Below the pieces are notes generated by a model that worked only from the letters and a program-made list of their open reading frames with translations, was not told where the DNA came from and made no database searches. A DNA stretch of 64,000 nt from Gammaproteobacteria bacterium (GTDB lineage: Bacteria > Pseudomonadota > Gammaproteobacteria > Enterobacterales > Alteromonadaceae), in assembly GCA_018825965.1 (NCBI GenBank), contig JAHKAA010000028.1, positions 39,051-103,050 of the forward strand, written 5' to 3'. Below are positions 17,619 to 28,311 of this stretch, one piece after another. Each line of letters starts with the position of its first letter. The first letter of the stretch is position 1. Position numbers and translations under genes: made by a program.

Positions 17619-18386
17619 ATGACAGAAGTGCAAACTGCGTTACAAAACGCGTTGCCACAACATGTCGCCATTATCATGGACGGCAACGGACGCTGGGCTG
17701 AACGGCAGGGCAGACCCAGGGTATGGGGTCATAAAAAAGGTGTTGACGCAGTGCGTCGTGCTGTCAGCTTTTGTCGTAAATTAGGCATCCAGTCTCTTAC
17801 CTTATTTGCTTTTAGCAGTGAAAACTGGCGCCGTCCTGAAGACGAAGTCAGTGGTTTGATGCAACTGTTTTTACTGGTGTTACAGCAGGAAGTGAAAACC
17901 CTGCATAAGAATAATGTACGGCTGAATATTATTGGAGACTTGTCTCCTTTTAGCGACAAACTCAAACAACTTATTAAAGAGGCGCAACAGCTTACAGCTC
18001 AGAATACAGCTTTGACCCTGAATGTTGCCGCTAATTACGGCGGACGCTGGGACATAGTGCAGGCGGCACAACAATTAGCTCAGAAAGTAGCTGATGGTGA
18101 AATGACGGCTGCACAGATTGACGAACAATTGTTATCAGGCTGCATGCAGATGCACGACCAACCTGAACTGGATCTGATGATCCGTACTGGTGGTGATGTA
18201 CGCATCAGTAACTTTTTGTTGTGGCAAGCTGCTTATGCTGAGTTATGGTTTACCGAAACTTTATGGCCTGACTTTGATGATCAGGTGTTTTCGGAAGCTT
18301 TGGCCACCTACGCCAGCAGAGAGCGGCGTTTTGGTTGTACCGGAGCTCAAATCCGTGAGCTGGCAATGCGTCCGATACAAGGATAA
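17619..18386 (+). CDS. uppS: Undecaprenyl diphosphate synthase (cis-prenyltransferase)
   Basis: UppS condenses isopentenyl units on farnesyl diphosphate to make the C55 carrier for peptidoglycan and LPS. In the 255-residue protein, D21 in [17 protein letters not shown] is the catalytic/Mg ligand; FSSENWRRP and [26 protein letters not shown] are also conserved. The residue equivalent to E. coli Glu213 (GGE) is Asp here (GGD), a conservative change. It lies upstream of cdsA with a 5-bp gap. Confidence 0.97.
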   Translation: MTEVQTALQNALPQHVAIIMDGNGRWAERQGRPRVWGHKKGVDAVRRAVSFCRKLGIQSLTLFAFSSENWRRPEDEVSGLMQLFLLVLQQEVKTLHKNNVRLNIIGDLSPFSDKLKQLIKEAQQLTAQNTALTLNVAANYGGRWDIVQAAQQLAQKVADGEMTAAQIDEQLLSGCMQMHDQPELDLMIRTGGDVRISNFLLWQAAYAELWFTETLWPDFDDQVFSEALATYASRERRFGCTGAQIRELAMRPIQG

Positions 18387-18391
18387 CCAAT

Positions 18392-19255
18392 TTGTTTAAG
18401 CAACGAGTGATTACAGCCCTGATCATGGCGCCTTTGGCGTTAGCCGCAGTTTTTTTTCTTCCTTTACACTTTTTCGCTATTTTTATTGCCGCGGCTTTTT
18501 TGATTGGTGCCTGGGAGTGGAGTCTGTTTTGTGGCTACAGCAGCAAAGCCAGCCAATACGCTTTTGTTACTGTGATTGCTGTGAGTATGGCGCTGATTTA
18601 CTGGCAGTTGCCTGATACAACCTATTGGCCAGTGCAAATGGATAATCTGAGCAACAGCTTATTGGCTATGGGCGTGGTCTGGTGGCTGATTGCTGTACTT
18701 TTGGTATTAAGTTACCCGCGTAGCAGCCAAAGCTGGGCTAAAGGCAATCTGCGCCGGGCTTTGATGGGCTGGCTGACTTTAGTTCCCGCCTGGACAGCCT
18801 TGTTATTAATACGTTCTGTTGATTTTCATCAATCCAGCTTCACAGGGGCCTGGTTGATTTGCTTATTACTTGGAATAGTCTGGGCTGCTGATATTGGTGG
18901 CTATTTTATTGGCAAACCTTTTGGCAAACGTAAACTTTTACCAGCTGTCAGTCCGGGAAAAACCCTGGAGGGCATGCTCGGTGGTGTTGGTTTTGTTATG
19001 CTGCTGGTGACAGCTGTGGCTTATTACCATGGTTTCCCGCAAGAGGTTGCGACCTGGTATCTGGCGGCTTTAGTGCTGACTGTGTTATCAGTTTTTGGTG
19101 ATTTAAGCGAAAGTATGTTTAAACGTGTGGCTGGCTTAAAAGATAGCGGCTCCATTATTCCTGGTCATGGCGGCATATTAGACCGTATTGACAGCCTGAC
19201 GGCCACAGCGCCACTTTATGCTGTATTGGTGGCTCTGATTGGAGGTTTCGCGTAA
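18392..19255 (+). CDS. cdsA: Phosphatidate cytidylyltransferase
   Basis: CdsA makes CDP-diacylglycerol from phosphatidate and CTP at the inner membrane. The 287-residue polytopic protein ends with the family signature GDLSESMFKRVAGLKDSGSIIPGHGGILDRIDSL (S-x(8)-KR..KD..IPGHGG..DRxD pattern). The start is a TTG at 18392, since AAGGA lies 8 nt upstream and no closer ATG exists. Its stop overlaps the dxr start in TAATG. Confidence 0.96.
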   Translation: MFKQRVITALIMAPLALAAVFFLPLHFFAIFIAAAFLIGAWEWSLFCGYSSKASQYAFVTVIAVSMALIYWQLPDTTYWPVQMDNLSNSLLAMGVVWWLIAVLLVLSYPRSSQSWAKGNLRRALMGWLTLVPAWTALLLIRSVDFHQSSFTGAWLICLLLGIVWAADIGGYFIGKPFGKRKLLPAVSPGKTLEGMLGGVGFVMLLVTAVAYYHGFPQEVATWYLAALVLTVLSVFGDLSESMFKRVAGLKDSGSIIPGHGGILDRIDSLTATAPLYAVLVALIGGFA

Positions 19256-20448
19256 TGCGGACGCTGGTGATCCTTGGTGCTACAGGCTCTATTGGCTGTA
19301 ATACACTGGATGTAGTGGCTATGCATCCTGACGACTATCAGGTGCTTGGATTAACAGGTGCCACTCAGGTGGATAAGCTGTTTGCACAAATTCAGCAGTT
19401 TAAACCACCTTATGCCGTGATGACGGACTTACAGGCTGCCCATAAATTAAAACAGCTGGTCAAAGATGCCGGGCTTAGCACAGAGGTCTGGGCTGGCCCG
19501 CAAGCACTTTGTGACTTAGCCGCCCATCCAGATGCTGATATGGTGATGGCTGCTATTGTTGGCGCTGCTGGTTTATTACCTACGCTGGCAGCTGTTGAAC
19601 AAGGTAAAACTGTGTTACTGGCGAACAAAGAAGCGCTGGTGATGAGTGGTGAGCTTTTTATCAATAAGGTGCAACTTCATGGTGCTACTTTATTGCCAAT
19701 AGACAGCGAACATAATGCTATTTTTCAATGTTTACCTTCAGCTTTACAGCAAAATACCGCCACCCAAAAATTATCTGATTACGGCATCAGTAAGTTATTG
19801 CTGACTGGCAGTGGCGGCCCGTTTTTACGCAAAGAGCTGACAGAGTTCGCAAGCATTACGCCAGCTCAGGCTGTGGCGCACCCAAATTGGGTGATGGGAC
19901 AAAAAATTTCTGTCGACAGCGCCACCATGATGAATAAAGGGTTGGAATTTATTGAAGCGCGCTGGTTGTTTAACTGTGCTGCAGACGATATTCAGGTGGT
20001 TATTCATCCACAAAGTATTATTCATTCAATGGTGCAATACACAGACGGTTCTGTACTGGCACAATTAGGTCAGCCGGATATGCGTACTCCTATAGCTCAT
20101 GCGCTGGCTTTCCCAAAACGTATTCAAACCCATGTAAAACCGCTGAATTTCTTCGAGCTGGCTGACTTTAGCTTCTCCAGACCTGAACCTGGGCGTTACC
20201 CGAATTTGTATCTGGCCATAGCGGCTTGTGGTTATGGCCAGGGCGCTACCACGGCTCTGAACGCAGCCAATGAAATGACAGTAGCCGCATTTTTAGCGGG
20301 CCAAATTCGTTTTACCGATATAGCTCTGTTAAACGAAAAGGCACTGGAGCGTTTTGCCACTATAAAAGCGCCTGATTTAGAAAGCATTCTGGCTCTGGAC
20401 CAAGAGGCAAGAATATACATGCAAGACCAACTGAAAAAGGTGAGTTAA
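19255..20448 (+). CDS. dxr: 1-deoxy-D-xylulose 5-phosphate reductoisomerase
   Basis: Dxr (IspC) converts DXP to 2-C-methyl-D-erythritol 4-phosphate in the MEP isoprenoid pathway using NADPH and a divalent metal. The 397-residue protein has the Rossmann LVILGATGSIG at the N-terminus, LLANKEALVMSG, metal/substrate segment PIDSEHNAIFQCL and SVDSATMMNKGLEFIEARWLF, all in family order. It overlaps cdsA by one base and its stop overlaps the rseP start the same way. Confidence 0.97.
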   Translation: MRTLVILGATGSIGCNTLDVVAMHPDDYQVLGLTGATQVDKLFAQIQQFKPPYAVMTDLQAAHKLKQLVKDAGLSTEVWAGPQALCDLAAHPDADMVMAAIVGAAGLLPTLAAVEQGKTVLLANKEALVMSGELFINKVQLHGATLLPIDSEHNAIFQCLPSALQQNTATQKLSDYGISKLLLTGSGGPFLRKELTEFASITPAQAVAHPNWVMGQKISVDSATMMNKGLEFIEARWLFNCAADDIQVVIHPQSIIHSMVQYTDGSVLAQLGQPDMRTPIAHALAFPKRIQTHVKPLNFFELADFSFSRPEPGRYPNLYLAIAACGYGQGATTALNAANEMTVAAFLAGQIRFTDIALLNEKALERFATIKAPDLESILALDQEARIYMQDQLKKVS

Positions 20449-21800
20449 TGTCGGGTTTTGTCTGGAATTTAATCAGTTTTGTCATTGCAATTGGTCTTCT
20501 GGTGACTGTGCATGAGTTTGGCCATTTCTGGGTGGCACGTAAAAATAATGTGTTAGTAAAGCGCTTTTCTATAGGTTTTGGCAAAGCACTTTACCGCTGG
20601 CGTGACAAACAAGGCACAGAATTTGTGATTGCGATGATCCCTTTAGGGGGTTATGTCCGCATGCTGGATGAGCGTATTGATCCAGTATTGCCTCAACACA
20701 AAAATTTAAGCTTTAACAGTAAAACTGTCTGGCAACGTATGGCTATTATTGCAGCCGGCCCCATAGCGAACTTCCTGTTTGCCATCTTGCTGTTGTGGGG
20801 CATGTATCTGACAGGCGTGCCCAATATCAAGCCTATGATAGGTCAGGTCACAGCTGAGTCTATTGCCGCTAAAGCTGGTGTGCCGTCAAATGCTCAGATC
20901 ATTGCAGTCAATGGTGAAAAAGCCGAAGACTGGCGCGCTGTCAGTTTGTTGCTGGTAGAACAGGTGGGTAGTTCCTCTGTTGATATTACAGTGCAGCAAC
21001 TGGAAGGCAGCGATCAGAGTTATCAACTGGATTTAACCCAATGGGTGTTTAACCCGGATACACAAAGCGTATTTGGCAGTTTAGGCTTAGAGCCGTTAAG
21101 GCCGGAGGTGCTGAATGAAATCAGTCAAATCCAGCCAGGCTCAGCAGCCGAAGCTGCGGCTTTGCAACTGGGTGATAAGCTGATTACTGTGGATGGCAAA
21201 ACAGTATCTGACTGGAATTCTGTAGTCAGTCTGGTTCAGAATAGTCCGGAACGCCCCTTGCTGTTTGGTATCGAACGTGCCGGTCAGTCGATGGATATTC
21301 TGGTGACACCACAAAGCCGTGAAACTGCAGATGGTTTTCATCAGGGTTATCTTGGAGTCAGTCCCAAAGTATTGCCCTGGCCTGAACATTTATTGTTCAC
21401 TCAGCAATATGGCCCTGTACAGGCGGTCTGGGTTGGGGTAGAAAAGACCTGGCAATTGGTACGATTAAGCTTCTCAATGATTGGAAAATTCATTTTTGGT
21501 GATATTTCTGTCAAACATTTAAGCGGACCAATTTCGATAGCGCAAGGCGCTGGAAGCAGCGCAGATATTGGCCTGATCGCCTTTATCTCCTTTTTAGCAC
21601 TGATTAGCGTCAACCTTGGGGTGATAAATTTACTGCCTCTGCCTATTTTGGATGGTGGCCATTTAATGTATCTTGTGCTGGAACTAATACGCGGCAAACC
21701 TGTCTCTGAGAAGGCGCAGGAGCTGGGTTTCCGGATCGGAGCTCTGTTGCTGCTGACATTAATGGGAATTGCGCTGCTCAACGATATTTCTCGTTTGTAA
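20448..21800 (+). CDS. rseP: Site-2 zinc protease RseP
   Basis: RseP cleaves anti-sigma factor RseA in the membrane to release sigma-E. The 450-residue protein has HEFGH at residues 22-26 in the first membrane segment, two periplasmic PDZ domains (about 130-200 and 215-300), and the second active-site motif NLLPLPILDGGHLM near residue 400. Size equals E. coli RseP. It lies just before bamA, linking envelope stress sensing with outer-membrane protein assembly. Confidence 0.97.
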   Translation: MSGFVWNLISFVIAIGLLVTVHEFGHFWVARKNNVLVKRFSIGFGKALYRWRDKQGTEFVIAMIPLGGYVRMLDERIDPVLPQHKNLSFNSKTVWQRMAIIAAGPIANFLFAILLLWGMYLTGVPNIKPMIGQVTAESIAAKAGVPSNAQIIAVNGEKAEDWRAVSLLLVEQVGSSSVDITVQQLEGSDQSYQLDLTQWVFNPDTQSVFGSLGLEPLRPEVLNEISQIQPGSAAEAAALQLGDKLITVDGKTVSDWNSVVSLVQNSPERPLLFGIERAGQSMDILVTPQSRETADGFHQGYLGVSPKVLPWPEHLLFTQQYGPVQAVWVGVEKTWQLVRLSFSMIGKFIFGDISVKHLSGPISIAQGAGSSADIGLIAFISFLALISVNLGVINLLPLPILDGGHLMYLVLELIRGKPVSEKAQELGFRIGALLLLTLMGIALLNDISRL

Positions 21801-21827
21801 TAAACTAATCAAAAGTAGTCCAAAACA

Positions 21828-24323
21828 ATGACAATTAAACGATTAGTAGCTGCGATGTTACTTGCTGGTTTAAGTAACTCGGTGCTCGCTGAACAATCAT
21901 TTACTGTGCAAGACATTCAGGTTGAAGGCTTGCAGCGTGTTGCGCTTGGTGCAGCATTAAATAATTTGCCGTTTAATATCGGCGATACCATCACAGATGC
22001 AACTTTATCACGCAGTATTAAAAGTCTGTATGCAGCTGGCCATTTTGACGACATTCAGGTGTTTCGTGATGGCAACGCTGTTATTTATCGCTTAAAAGAG
22101 CGTCCAACCATCAACAACATTGAGTTTGATGGCAATAAAGACATCAAGGAAGAACAATTAAACGAAAGTTTAATGGGTCAAAAAATTATAGTAGGTGAGC
22201 CTTTAGATAAAACCGTGATCAAAGAAGTTGAAAACGGTTTAACGGAGTTTTACCACGGCGTAGGTAAATACAACGCTGAAGTTGAAGTGAAGGTGACCTA
22301 CCTGCCCCGCAACAGGGTTAACCTGAAAATCGAGTTTGAAGAAGGTGACGCTGCCTCTGTTCGCCAAATCAATATTGTAGGTAACGAGATATTCGGCGAT
22401 GACGAGTTGCTGAAAAATATCGAGTCTATGTACGATTTACCATGGTGGCGCTTTTTGTCTTCCGACCGTTACCAGAAGCAAACCTTACAGGGTGACTTTG
22501 AAAAAATTCGCAGTTACTACTTAGACCGTGGTTACCTGCGTTTTAACATTGATGCCAATCAGGTGTCAGTCAGCACGGACAAAACTTCTGTCTATGTGAC
22601 TCTGAACGTAACCGAAGGTGAGCAATACACTATTACTGATGTTGATTTTGTCGGTGATTTAATTGGTCAGGACGCTTTTATCAAGGCGTTATTACCTTTA
22701 AAAGCAGGTCAGTTATATAACGGTGCTTTGGTGACTTACACCGAAGAAAGTATCGCCAAGTTACTGGCACGTTTTGGGTATGCCAATTCTAAAGTCCGGA
22801 CTATTCCAAATATTGATGACGATACCAAAGAAGTTGCTTTGACCATCAGTGTCGACCCGGGCAAACGCGTTTATGTGCGTCGTCTTGACGTTACAGGTAA
22901 TGCGTCAACTAAAGATGAAGTGATACGCCGTGAAGTCCGGCAAATGGAAGGCGCCTGGTTATCCAATGACGCGCTGGAGTTGTCAAAGGATCGTATTCAA
23001 CGTTTATCTTATATAGAGAAAGTTGACTTTGAAACTAAAGAAGTTCCTGGTGTGGATGACAAAGTAGACGTCACCTACAAAATTAAAGAACAGCCTTCAG
23101 GCAACTTTAATGCTGGTATTTCGTATGGCGACTTCCAGGGCTTATCATTCCAGATAGGTGTTGAGCAGCAAAACTTCTTTGGTACAGGTAATTCTGCTGG
23201 TATCAGCTTAAGTACCAACAAATACAACAAGCAAATCTCGTTATCTGTAACAGACCCTTATTTCACACTGGATGCAATCAGTTTAGGTGGCCAGATCTTT
23301 TATTCGGATACGGACTACTCCAGTTTGTCATCTAACTTAGAAGCTTATAAACAAAAACGTTATGGTTTTGGTGCTTCTGTGGGTTATCCGATCAATGAAT
23401 ACAACAGACTCAACTTCGGCACCAACTATGCGGTGAATGAAATCAGCTCTTTGTCTGAATACGACCAGTTGCGTCATTTCAGAGCTGTGCTGGTTGATAA
23501 AAACGATCCGGATGGTGGTTATAAGTTTACCAACTATGAGCTGATTGCCAGTTGGATCCAAAGCACCTTAAACCGTGGTTTATTTCCTACCGCTGGTCAT
23601 GAGATGGTATTAAGTGGCCGTGTGACCACACCAAACTCAGACTTGCAGTATTACAAAACTACTTTTGAAGCTCGTAAGTATATTCCGCTGAGTAATGATC
23701 ATCGCTGGTCATTTTTAAGCAAGCTGGAACTGGGTTACGGTAATGGTTACGGTGATAAGGATGGCTATGATTATACCTTGCCATTTACCGATAACTTCTA
23801 TGCAGGTGGTCAGAATTTACGTGGTTTTGAATCCCGTATTGTAGGTCCACATGCGATTTACCGTACCGTTACTACTGTGCCTGGATTGCCTGATCCAGTT
23901 GGCCGACCAGTGAACGGATTACCTACAAGTCCGGACTTCGACACTTATATAGTGTCTCCACGGTCAACGGGTGGTAATGCTATGGCCATTGCGACCCTTG
24001 AGTTAATCACACCAACACCTTTTGTTGGTGAGGATTATGTGAACCAGATACGCACCAGCTTGTTTGTGGATGCGGGCAACGTCTGGGACACAGAGTTTGA
24101 CCTCAGTCGTTACAGCAACTTAAATCCGGCTAATAACCAGGGATTCGACAGCCCACCGCTGCTTGATTATTCTGATGCTGGTTTAATTCGGGTTTCGGCT
24201 GGTGTGTCAGTACAATGGATTTCGCCTATGGGTCCATTAACATTCAGTTTGGCAAAAATCATCCGCAAAGAAGAGGGTGATGAGCAAGAAAACTTTAGTT
24301 TCAATATTGGTACTACATTCTAA
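21828..24323 (+). CDS. bamA: Outer membrane protein assembly factor BamA
   Basis: BamA inserts beta-barrel proteins into the outer membrane. The 831-residue protein has a signal peptide (cleavage near VLA-EQ, about residue 21), five POTRA repeats (to about 425; for example FTVQDIQVEGLQRVALGAAL at the first), and a 16-strand barrel. The L6-loop motif is GGQNLRGFE, with LRGF in place of the common VRGF/Y. The C-terminus ends in Phe as BAM substrates require. An extra loop rich in Pro/Gly lies after the RGF motif. Confidence 0.97.
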   Translation: MTIKRLVAAMLLAGLSNSVLAEQSFTVQDIQVEGLQRVALGAALNNLPFNIGDTITDATLSRSIKSLYAAGHFDDIQVFRDGNAVIYRLKERPTINNIEFDGNKDIKEEQLNESLMGQKIIVGEPLDKTVIKEVENGLTEFYHGVGKYNAEVEVKVTYLPRNRVNLKIEFEEGDAASVRQINIVGNEIFGDDELLKNIESMYDLPWWRFLSSDRYQKQTLQGDFEKIRSYYLDRGYLRFNIDANQVSVSTDKTSVYVTLNVTEGEQYTITDVDFVGDLIGQDAFIKALLPLKAGQLYNGALVTYTEESIAKLLARFGYANSKVRTIPNIDDDTKEVALTISVDPGKRVYVRRLDVTGNASTKDEVIRREVRQMEGAWLSNDALELSKDRIQRLSYIEKVDFETKEVPGVDDKVDVTYKIKEQPSGNFNAGISYGDFQGLSFQIGVEQQNFFGTGNSAGISLSTNKYNKQISLSVTDPYFTLDAISLGGQIFYSDTDYSSLSSNLEAYKQKRYGFGASVGYPINEYNRLNFGTNYAVNEISSLSEYDQLRHFRAVLVDKNDPDGGYKFTNYELIASWIQSTLNRGLFPTAGHEMVLSGRVTTPNSDLQYYKTTFEARKYIPLSNDHRWSFLSKLELGYGNGYGDKDGYDYTLPFTDNFYAGGQNLRGFESRIVGPHAIYRTVTTVPGLPDPVGRPVNGLPTSPDFDTYIVSPRSTGGNAMAIATLELITPTPFVGEDYVNQIRTSLFVDAGNVWDTEFDLSRYSNLNPANNQGFDSPPLLDYSDAGLIRVSAGVSVQWISPMGPLTFSLAKIIRKEEGDEQENFSFNIGTTF

Positions 24324-24344
24324 TTTTATCGGAAAGGGAAACAC

Positions 24345-24863
24345 ATGTTTAAGCAAAGCTTAGCAAAAACTGCATTGGTATTAATGGCTGGTCTGTTGAT
24401 GGCTGGTACCGCTGCGGCAAAAGAAATGAAAATTGGTTTAGTGGATGTGCAAGCTATTGTTGCTCAGTTACCTCAGACCACTACTATTCAAAATACATTA
24501 AAAGCTGAATTCGAAGGCCGTATTGCTGCAGTGCAAAAGCTGGAAAAAGACATCGCTTTTAATCAGGAAAAATTAAAGCGTGACGGCGCGACCATGAACG
24601 ACAAGCAGAAAAAAGATCTGCAAGACGAAATGGAAAAGCAAATGCGTAGCTACGAGCAGTTAGCTCGTCCTTTGGATGAAGATTACCGTAATCGTCAGGC
24701 CGAAGAGCGTAACAAGCTGATGGCTTTAGTGAAAACTGCCATTGACGCTCTTGCGAAAAAAGACAACTACGACCTGATCTTAAGTGCTCAGGCTGGTGTG
24801 TTTGTGAAGCCTGAATACGACATCTCTAGTGCTGTTGTAGCTCAGGTGAGCAAAGCCAAATAA
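24345..24863 (+). CDS. skp: Periplasmic chaperone Skp/OmpH
   Basis: Skp binds unfolded outer-membrane proteins in the periplasm and hands them to BamA. The 172-residue protein has a signal peptide (cleavage after AAA-KE, about residue 25), the MKIGLVDVQAIVAQLPQ beta-strand start, and a long charged helical hairpin rich in Lys, Glu and Gln (residues about 45-130), matching the jellyfish-like trimer arms. Its stop overlaps the lpxD start (TAATG), so translation is probably coupled. Confidence 0.94.
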   Translation: MFKQSLAKTALVLMAGLLMAGTAAAKEMKIGLVDVQAIVAQLPQTTTIQNTLKAEFEGRIAAVQKLEKDIAFNQEKLKRDGATMNDKQKKDLQDEMEKQMRSYEQLARPLDEDYRNRQAEERNKLMALVKTAIDALAKKDNYDLILSAQAGVFVKPEYDISSAVVAQVSKAK

Positions 24864-25909
24864 TGGCAAAGCTTAGTCTGGCCTTTATAGCTGAGCAGCT
24901 TAATGCTCAGCTAGTTGGAGATGCCACGGCACTGATTAGTGCCGTTGGTACTTTGGAAGATGCAACACATCATCAAATCAGCTTTTTATCTAACAGCAAA
25001 TACCGCAAATTTTTGCAGTCTACTCAAGCTGGTGCAGTGCTGATTAAAGCAGATGATCAAAGCTATTGTCCGGTTAATGCACTGATAGTGAATGACCCTT
25101 ATGTGGCTTTTGCCAAAATAGCTCAGTTATTAGATTCAACACCTGCTGCCGCTTATGGGCGGGGGCAGAATATAGTGATAGACCCTTCAGCTACAGTGCC
25201 TGATTCAGTCGTCATAGGCCCCAACGTGGTTATTTCCGCTGGCGCCGTCATTGGTGAAAATGTACAAATTGGCGCAGGCTGCTTTATTGGTGAACAGGTA
25301 CGTATCGCAGATGGCTGTAAAATTTGGCCCAACGTCACTTTTTATCATGCTGTACAACTGGGTAAAAATTGCCTTGTGCATAGTGGTGCAGTGATAGGTG
25401 CGGACGGTTTTGGTTTTGCTAATGAACGTGGCAACTGGTTAAAAATCCCTCAGGTCGGTACTGTTATCATAGGTGACGATACTGAAGTGGGCGCCAATAC
25501 CACTATAGATCGTGGCGCTTTAGGCGACACAGTGATTGGCAGAAACGTGATTCTGGACAATCAGGTACAAATTGCTCACAACGTGCAGATTGGCGATCAT
25601 ACAGCCATTGCAGGTTGCACAGTAGTGGCTGGCAGCACTAAAATTGGTCGTTATTGTATTATTGGTGGTGCTTGCGCTATTAATGGTCATATGGACATTT
25701 GTGACGGTGTGCAAATCACCGGCATGTCGATGATTATTAAATCTATTACCGAAAAAGGTATCTATTCATCCGGTACTCCGGCCAGCACTAATCTGGAATG
25801 GCGGAAAAATAGCGTCCGGTTTCGTCAACTGGACCAGATGTATCAAAAACTACGGGAACTTGAGCAGCAAATGGCCGCTTTGTCCCTGCCGCCTTCAAAA
25901 GACGAATAA
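24863..25909 (+). CDS. lpxD: UDP-3-O-(3-hydroxyacyl)glucosamine N-acyltransferase
   Basis: LpxD adds the N-linked hydroxyacyl chain in the third step of lipid A synthesis. The 348-residue protein has the N-terminal uridine-binding domain ([12 protein letters not shown]), a long left-handed beta-helix of hexapeptide repeats (about 100-300), and a C-terminal helical tail ([11 protein letters not shown]). The likely catalytic histidine lies in [14 protein letters not shown]. It belongs to the skp-lpxD-fabZ-lpxA-lpxB run seen in E. coli. Confidence 0.97.
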   Translation: MAKLSLAFIAEQLNAQLVGDATALISAVGTLEDATHHQISFLSNSKYRKFLQSTQAGAVLIKADDQSYCPVNALIVNDPYVAFAKIAQLLDSTPAAAYGRGQNIVIDPSATVPDSVVIGPNVVISAGAVIGENVQIGAGCFIGEQVRIADGCKIWPNVTFYHAVQLGKNCLVHSGAVIGADGFGFANERGNWLKIPQVGTVIIGDDTEVGANTTIDRGALGDTVIGRNVILDNQVQIAHNVQIGDHTAIAGCTVVAGSTKIGRYCIIGGACAINGHMDICDGVQITGMSMIIKSITEKGIYSSGTPASTNLEWRKNSVRFRQLDQMYQKLRELEQQMAALSLPPSKDE

Positions 25910-25926
25910 AATATAAGAGGTTCACT

Positions 25927-26379
25927 TTGGCTAACCAATTGAATATCCTTGAAATACAGGAAATCATGGCCTTGCTGCCACACCGCTATCCGTTTTTAAT
26001 GATCGACAGAGTATTAGATTACATTCCTGGCGAATCTTTAACTGCTATTAAAAATGTCACTATTAACGAACCGATTTTTACCGGTCACTTCCCTGCTATG
26101 CCTATTTTTCCTGGCGTGTTAATTCTGGAAGCTCTGGCTCAGGCTACTGGCATTTTAGGTTTTAAGACGGTGACTGAACGCTCAGAAAACGAGTTGTATT
26201 TATTTGCCGCTATAGACGAAGCCCGTTTTAAAAAACCAGTGGTACCAGGTGATCAATTGGTGCTGGAAGTGAAGTTTTTAAAAGAACGTCGTAATTTGTG
26301 GAAGTTTTATGGTGAAGCCAAAGTGGATGGCCAGGTTGTGTGTTGTGCTGAACTGATGTGTGCCAGAAGAGAGCTTTAA
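25927..26379 (+). CDS. fabZ: 3-hydroxyacyl-[ACP] dehydratase FabZ
   Basis: FabZ dehydrates 3-hydroxyacyl-ACP in fatty acid elongation. The 150-residue hot-dog protein has [13 protein letters not shown], the catalytic histidine in [22 protein letters not shown] with the downstream catalytic glutamate, and [11 protein letters not shown]. The start is TTG at 25927 after AGAGG; the E. coli fabZ start is also TTG. It sits between lpxD and lpxA, where it competes for the same hydroxyacyl-ACP pool. Confidence 0.97.
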   Translation: MANQLNILEIQEIMALLPHRYPFLMIDRVLDYIPGESLTAIKNVTINEPIFTGHFPAMPIFPGVLILEALAQATGILGFKTVTERSENELYLFAAIDEARFKKPVVPGDQLVLEVKFLKERRNLWKFYGEAKVDGQVVCCAELMCARREL

Positions 26380-26380
26380 T

Positions 26381-27151
26381 ATGATCCATGCTTCCGCTGT
26401 GATAGAAACAGGTGCCGTACTTGGCCAGAACGTAAAAGTTGGGCCATTTTGTTATATCGCCGCTAATGTGGTGATAGGGGACAATACGGTGTTGGAATCT
26501 CATGTGGTGCTCAAAGGCCCCACAGTCATTGGGAAAGGCAATCATTTTTACCAGTTCACCAGCATAGGCGAAGACTGCCAGGACAAAAAATACAATGGCG
26601 AGCCGACAGAACTGATCATAGGCGACAACAATGTGTTCCGTGAAAACTGCACTGTGCATAGAGGCACAGTGCAGGACAAAGGTATTACCCGTATTGGTTC
26701 GAATAACCTCTTTATGAACAATACCCATGTCGCGCATGACTGCGTCATTGGTGACAATGTGATATTTGCCAGTGGCGCTCAATCCGCTGGTCACGTCCAT
26801 ATTGGTGACTGGGCTATCTTAGGTGGTATGACAGGTATCCATCAGTTCTGCCATATAGGTGCTCACGCCTTTATCGGCGGTGGTTCTATTGTGGTTAAAG
26901 ACGTACCTCCTTACCTGATGGCGCATGGCTCTCATGCTGTACCTGCAGGTTTAAATGTAGAAGGCTTAAAACGCCGTGGTTTTAGCAGCGATGCAATTTT
27001 AGAAGTGCGCCGCGCTTATAAAGAGGTTTATCGCAAAGGCTTAACAGTGCAGGAAGCTCTGGATGCTCTGGCTGAAAAAGCCGCTGAATTTCCTGAAGTG
27101 AAAGCCTTCACTGATTTTATCGCCAACTCCAGCCGTGGCATTATCCGCTGA
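26381..27151 (+). CDS. lpxA: UDP-N-acetylglucosamine O-acyltransferase
   Basis: LpxA catalyses the first lipid A step. The 256-residue protein (E. coli 262) is a left-handed beta-helix of hexapeptide repeats; catalytic histidine is in the [14 protein letters not shown] segment, and the C-terminal helical domain begins near [12 protein letters not shown]. The ATG at 26381 lies 1 bp after the fabZ stop; an upstream in-frame start inside fabZ is not supported. The stop overlaps lpxB in TGATG. Confidence 0.97.
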   Translation: MIHASAVIETGAVLGQNVKVGPFCYIAANVVIGDNTVLESHVVLKGPTVIGKGNHFYQFTSIGEDCQDKKYNGEPTELIIGDNNVFRENCTVHRGTVQDKGITRIGSNNLFMNNTHVAHDCVIGDNVIFASGAQSAGHVHIGDWAILGGMTGIHQFCHIGAHAFIGGGSIVVKDVPPYLMAHGSHAVPAGLNVEGLKRRGFSSDAILEVRRAYKEVYRKGLTVQEALDALAEKAAEFPEVKAFTDFIANSSRGIIR

Positions 27152-28311
27152 TGGCTGAGTTGCAATCCAAGATAAAAATCGCTTTAGTCGCCGGAGAACA
27201 TTCCGGCGATATTTTAGGTGCTGATTTAATCCGCGCTTTAAAGCTGCTGTACCCGCAGGCCGAATTTTACGGCATAGGTGGTGAGCGCATGAAAGCGCAA
27301 GGACTTAACGCTTTGTTTGATATGGAAGAGCTGGCGGTGATGGGCATAGTGGAAGTATTAGGCCGCTTGCCACGTTTGCTTCAGGTTCGTAAAGAGCTGC
27401 TGGCACATCTCACAACCACCCAACCTGACGTCTTTATTGGTATAGACGCGCCGGATTTTAATATTCCGGTGGAGCTCAAACTCAAAGCCGCTGGTATCAA
27501 AACTGTGCATTATGTCAGCCCATCCGTTTGGGCCTGGCGGCAAAAACGTATTTTTAAAATAGCCAAAGCCACCAACATGGTGCTGGCATTATTGCCTTTT
27601 GAAAAAGCCTTTTACGACAAGTTTGCTGTGCCTTGTAGTTTTGTCGGCCATACGCTGGCAGACCAAATGCCTTTGCAACCTGATAAAGCTGCGGCCAAAA
27701 CGGAGCTGGGTTTAAAACCTCAAGCGCCAGTGCTGGCGATCATGCCGGGCAGCAGAACCAATGAAATCAAATTATTAGCTGCTGATTATTTGCTTGCAGC
27801 GGCAGAATTACAGCGTCAACAACCTGATTTACAACTGATTTGTAATATGGTGACAGAACAAAAAGCAGAGTTGTTCCGCAAGATTAAACAGCAAGTCGCG
27901 CCGGATTTAGCCGTGCAGTTGGAAATTGGCAAAGCCCGCACTACCCTAACTGCGGCTGATGCTGTGTTTATTGCCTCAGGTACTGCCACCTTAGAAGCTA
28001 TGCTGGCCAAAACCGCTATGGTGGTGGGCTATAAGATGAACTGGCTGACGCATCAGATTGCAAAACGGTTAGTGAAACTGAAGTTTTTCAGCCTGCCGAA
28101 TTTATTGGCGGATCAAGCTTTAGTGACTGAACTGCTGCAAGAGCAGGTCACAGTAGATAATTTAGTCAAAGCTATGGCGCCTTTGCTGCAAAACCCTGCA
28201 GCGCAGCAGGCCTGTATCCGTCGATTCACTGAACTGCATCAGTTAATCCGCTGTAATGCCAGTGAACAAGCTGCTGCAGCTATAGCAAAAGTGATGGAAA
28301 CATCCGTATGA
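27151..28311 (+). CDS. lpxB: Lipid-A-disaccharide synthase
   Basis: LpxB, a GT19 glycosyltransferase at the inner-membrane face, joins UDP-diacylglucosamine and lipid X. The 386-residue protein has the [16 protein letters not shown]-terminus, [35 protein letters not shown] in the nucleotide site and [11 protein letters not shown]. Overlaps with lpxA (TGATG) and rnhB (ATGA) point to a single operon. Confidence 0.97.
   Translation: MAELQSKIKIALVAGEHSGDILGADLIRALKLLYPQAEFYGIGGERMKAQGLNALFDMEELAVMGIVEVLGRLPRLLQVRKELLAHLTTTQPDVFIGIDAPDFNIPVELKLKAAGIKTVHYVSPSVWAWRQKRIFKIAKATNMVLALLPFEKAFYDKFAVPCSFVGHTLADQMPLQPDKAAAKTELGLKPQAPVLAIMPGSRTNEIKLLAADYLLAAAELQRQQPDLQLICNMVTEQKAELFRKIKQQVAPDLAVQLEIGKARTTLTAADAVFIASGTATLEAMLAKTAMVVGYKMNWLTHQIAKRLVKLKFFSLPNLLADQALVTELLQEQVTVDNLVKAMAPLLQNPAAQQACIRRFTELHQLIRCNASEQAAAAIAKVMETSV

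Noticed and set aside
17619..18386. Possible loss of activity in UppS because of Glu to Asp in the GGE motif
   Set aside because: The change is conservative and, from memory, occurs in other gammaproteobacterial UppS proteins; the rest of the active site is intact and the gene is essential.
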